From positions 1 through 6,706 of the forward strand of contig JAMFRX010000383.1 of assembly GCA_026224995.1 (NCBI GenBank): 6,706 nt of DNA. The letters run 5' to 3'. A model generated the notes under the pieces. That model saw only the letters and a program-made list of their open reading frames with translations, made no database searches and was not told the DNA's origin. Position 1 is the first letter of the stretch. Each line of letters starts with the position of its first letter. Below are positions 5,340-6,706 of this stretch, in pieces. A program made the position numbers and the translations under genes. Source of the DNA: Puia dinghuensis (GTDB taxonomy: Bacteria > Bacteroidota > Bacteroidia > Chitinophagales > Chitinophagaceae).

Positions 5340-6706
5340 ATGCTCAGAGGGATAATGGTTACAGTCGTTTTTCTGCTGATGATCACCGGCAGCCAGGTCA
5401 GTGCGCAGGCTGGTTATGATATGACAGCGATCACACAAAAGGTCGGGGGCTGGGTGGATAGCGGCTATTACCCCGGCGCTTCGCTGATCGTGGTACGCGA
5501 TGGCCGGACTATTTATGAAAAATATTTTGGCAATTATAACGCTTCGACCGTTACACATATCGCGTCCGCAGGTAAATGGCTTGCCGCGGCCACCATTGCC
5601 GCAGTGGTCGAAGAGGGGAGATTATCCTGGGATGACAAAGTGAAGAAATGGCTTCCCGATTTTGCGGATGGCAAAGGAAATGCTACGCTGCGTCAGCTGC
5701 TGTCACATACTGCAGGTTTTCCGGACTATCAGCCGCCGGGGCAGCATCCGGATGATTATGCCACATTAAAGGAATCTGTTGAACATATTGTCTCTTTGCC
5801 GGCAGATACACTGCCGGGTACGCTATTCCATTATGGCGGACTGGCCATGCAGGTCGCTGGCCGAATGGCCGAGCTGGCGACCGGGAAAGATTGGGAATCG
5901 ATCTTTCAGGAAAAGATAGCCCGACCGCTTGGCATGATCGCTACACATTTTACCCCCGTAGACCCCACACCAGGTCATAATCCCATGATCGGCGGCGGTG
6001 CGAGGTCATCGCTGCCCGATTATGCCTGTTTTTTGGCCATGATCGCCGGCGACGGTATATATAAAGGGCATCGGGTACTTTCTTCAGGTTCGGTTCGCAT
6101 GATGGAATCCGATCAGGTAGGTGCAGCCAGGGTGCCGCCAGGGCAGTTCGTAGAGCGGGCGAGACACGATAGCCGGTCTGATATATATGGACTGGGAGAA
6201 TGGCGGGAGGAGGTCGACAGCACCGGCAAAGTGACATTGCTGAGCAGCCCAAGTTGGGCCGGTGCTTATCCATGGATCGATAAAAGGGATCATGTTTACG
6301 GGTTCCTTTTGGCAAGGGTGAATGTGGAAAAGGCGGCTGCTGCCGGGTTTTCTGCCTTCTATGCCAGTCCGGTATTGCCGATGATGGTGAGGGCCGCGGT
6401 TGCGGCAGCGAATGCTGCTGCGGGTCAAAAACCCAGGTCCCATCCTTACCTCTTTTTCACTGCCGAATCCATCAGCCGGTTGAAGGACAGGATCGCCGGC
6501 GATACGGGTGCAAGCCATAACTGGCAGGCGATCAGGATCAGGGCCAACGCCGCCGTTACGACAGGCAAAGGCGGCGACATGGAATCATTGTGTCTGGCAT
6601 ACCGCATGACGGGTGATACAGGCTATGCCCACCGGGCAAAGGAGTTATTGTTGCAATTGGTCAACAGCGCGGCCTGGGATGGAATGGACGATCGGACACC
6701 TCGCTG
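5340..6706 (+). CDS. Secreted beta-lactamase-type serine hydrolase fused to a heparinase II/III-type module, 5' part
   Basis: The frame is open from ATG 5340 to the right edge (455 complete codons, no stop). Residues 1-22 (MLRGIMVTVVFLLMITGSQVSA) form a Sec signal peptide with likely cleavage before QAG. An ATG at 5355 (Met6) is a weaker alternative start because it shortens the signal's n-region. Residues ~30-355 match the beta-lactamase/penicillin-binding-protein-like fold (PF00144): GYYPGASLIVVRDG, the nucleophile motif S76-A-G-K79, LRQLLSHTAGFPDY, FHYGGLAMQVAGR with Tyr165, RPLGM, and SSPSWAGAYPWID near the end. Such proteins are usually esterases, amidases or peptidases rather than antibiotic resistance enzymes. 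After an Ala-rich helix and linker (~350-366) the frame continues into HPYLFFTAESISRLKDRI, then CLAYRMTGDTGYAHRAKELLL and SAAWDGMDDRTPR, which resembles the N-terminal toroid of heparinase II/III-type polysaccharide lyases. The rest lies beyond the window. Serine hydrolase part sure; second module probable. Confidence 0.85.
   Translation, partial: MLRGIMVTVVFLLMITGSQVSAQAGYDMTAITQKVGGWVDSGYYPGASLIVVRDGRTIYEKYFGNYNASTVTHIASAGKWLAAATIAAVVEEGRLSWDDKVKKWLPDFADGKGNATLRQLLSHTAGFPDYQPPGQHPDDYATLKESVEHIVSLPADTLPGTLFHYGGLAMQVAGRMAELATGKDWESIFQEKIARPLGMIATHFTPVDPTPGHNPMIGGGARSSLPDYACFLAMIAGDGIYKGHRVLSSGSVRMMESDQVGAARVPPGQFVERARHDSRSDIYGLGEWREEVDSTGKVTLLSSPSWAGAYPWIDKRDHVYGFLLARVNVEKAAAAGFSAFYASPVLPMMVRAAVAAANAAAGQKPRSHPYLFFTAESISRLKDRIAGDTGASHNWQAIRIRANAAVTTGKGGDMESLCLAYRMTGDTGYAHRAKELLLQLVNSAAWDGMDDRTPR
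6441..6706 (+). other. Start of heparinase II/III-type module within the serine hydrolase gene
   Basis: Residues 368-455 of the third gene. HPYLFFTAE, a following basic helix, a conserved Trp (W395), an AYRMTGD motif and a W-D-x-x-D-D-R-T-P run are the features I associate with the mature N-terminus of Bacteroidota heparinase II/III-family proteins, which normally begin right after a signal peptide. Here the module is joined to a preceding hydrolase. The catalytic Tyr/His region and the C-terminal heparinase domain would lie downstream, outside the window, so lyase activity cannot be assessed. A DUF4962-type or alginate-lyase-type toroid is an alternative. Confidence 0.6.

Noticed and set aside
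5321..5340. A/T-rich stretch after the GH106-type stop codon as a terminator
   Set aside because: There is no GC-rich inverted repeat before it, and the next gene starts only 11 nt after the stop.
5340..6400. Antibiotic-resistance beta-lactamase
   Set aside because: The Y-x-N and K-T-G motifs of class C enzymes are not present in canonical form, and the genomic context is polysaccharide degradation. A serine hydrolase of the wider PF00144 family fits better.
6084..6518. Minus-strand open frame of 144 codons (and another at 5950-6315)
   Set aside because: They lie opposite the serine hydrolase-lyase gene, whose own frame shows clear family motifs throughout. The minus-strand translations have no domain signature.
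1..6706. CRISPR arrays, insertion sequences, tRNA or rRNA genes, phage genes
   Set aside because: Coding sequence fills nearly the whole window, gaps are only 19 and 11 nt, and I saw no spaced repeats, transposase motifs or terminal inverted repeats.

Overview
The window looks like a stretch of a carbohydrate-degradation locus from a member of the Bacteroidota, most likely a fairly GC-rich member of the Chitinophagaceae or a relative. This placement is an inference. It rests on the gene content (an alginate-lyase-family protein, a GH106-type glycoside hydrolase and a heparinase II/III-type module), on the family-typical sequence blocks, and on the short A-rich leader before the third gene. 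No rRNA, tRNA or other marker gene is present to confirm it.

Layout: three genes lie on the + strand and fill essentially the whole window. Bases 1-1301 are the 3' part of an alginate-lyase-family gene: the end of the catalytic toroid, a fibronectin type III module and a concanavalin-like/DUF1349-like C-terminal module. After a 19-nt gap with a strong Shine-Dalgarno sequence comes 1321-5328, a 1335-residue GH106-type (alpha-L-rhamnosidase family) enzyme. It has a Tat-like signal, a Gly/Met-rich N-terminal tract, an inserted LamG-like domain and a repeat-derived linker. After an 11-nt A-rich gap comes 5340-6706, a gene open to the window edge. It starts with a secreted beta-lactamase-type serine hydrolase and runs in the same frame, without a stop, into the N-terminus of a heparinase II/III-type module.

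The same orientation and the gaps of 19 and 11 nt suggest one operon. A polyuronate lyase-like enzyme, a rhamnosidase-family enzyme, a serine hydrolase that could act as an esterase, and a second uronate lyase-like module would fit stepwise breakdown of a polysaccharide containing both uronic acid and rhamnose, possibly with ester groups. Such glycans include rhamnogalacturonan-type pectin, ulvan-like and gellan-like polymers. The substrate is a hypothesis. No SusC/SusD pair, regulator, mobile element, CRISPR array or RNA gene is visible here.

The most notable point is the apparent serine hydrolase-heparinase II/III fusion at the right end, followed by the LamG insertion and low-complexity linkers in the GH106 protein.
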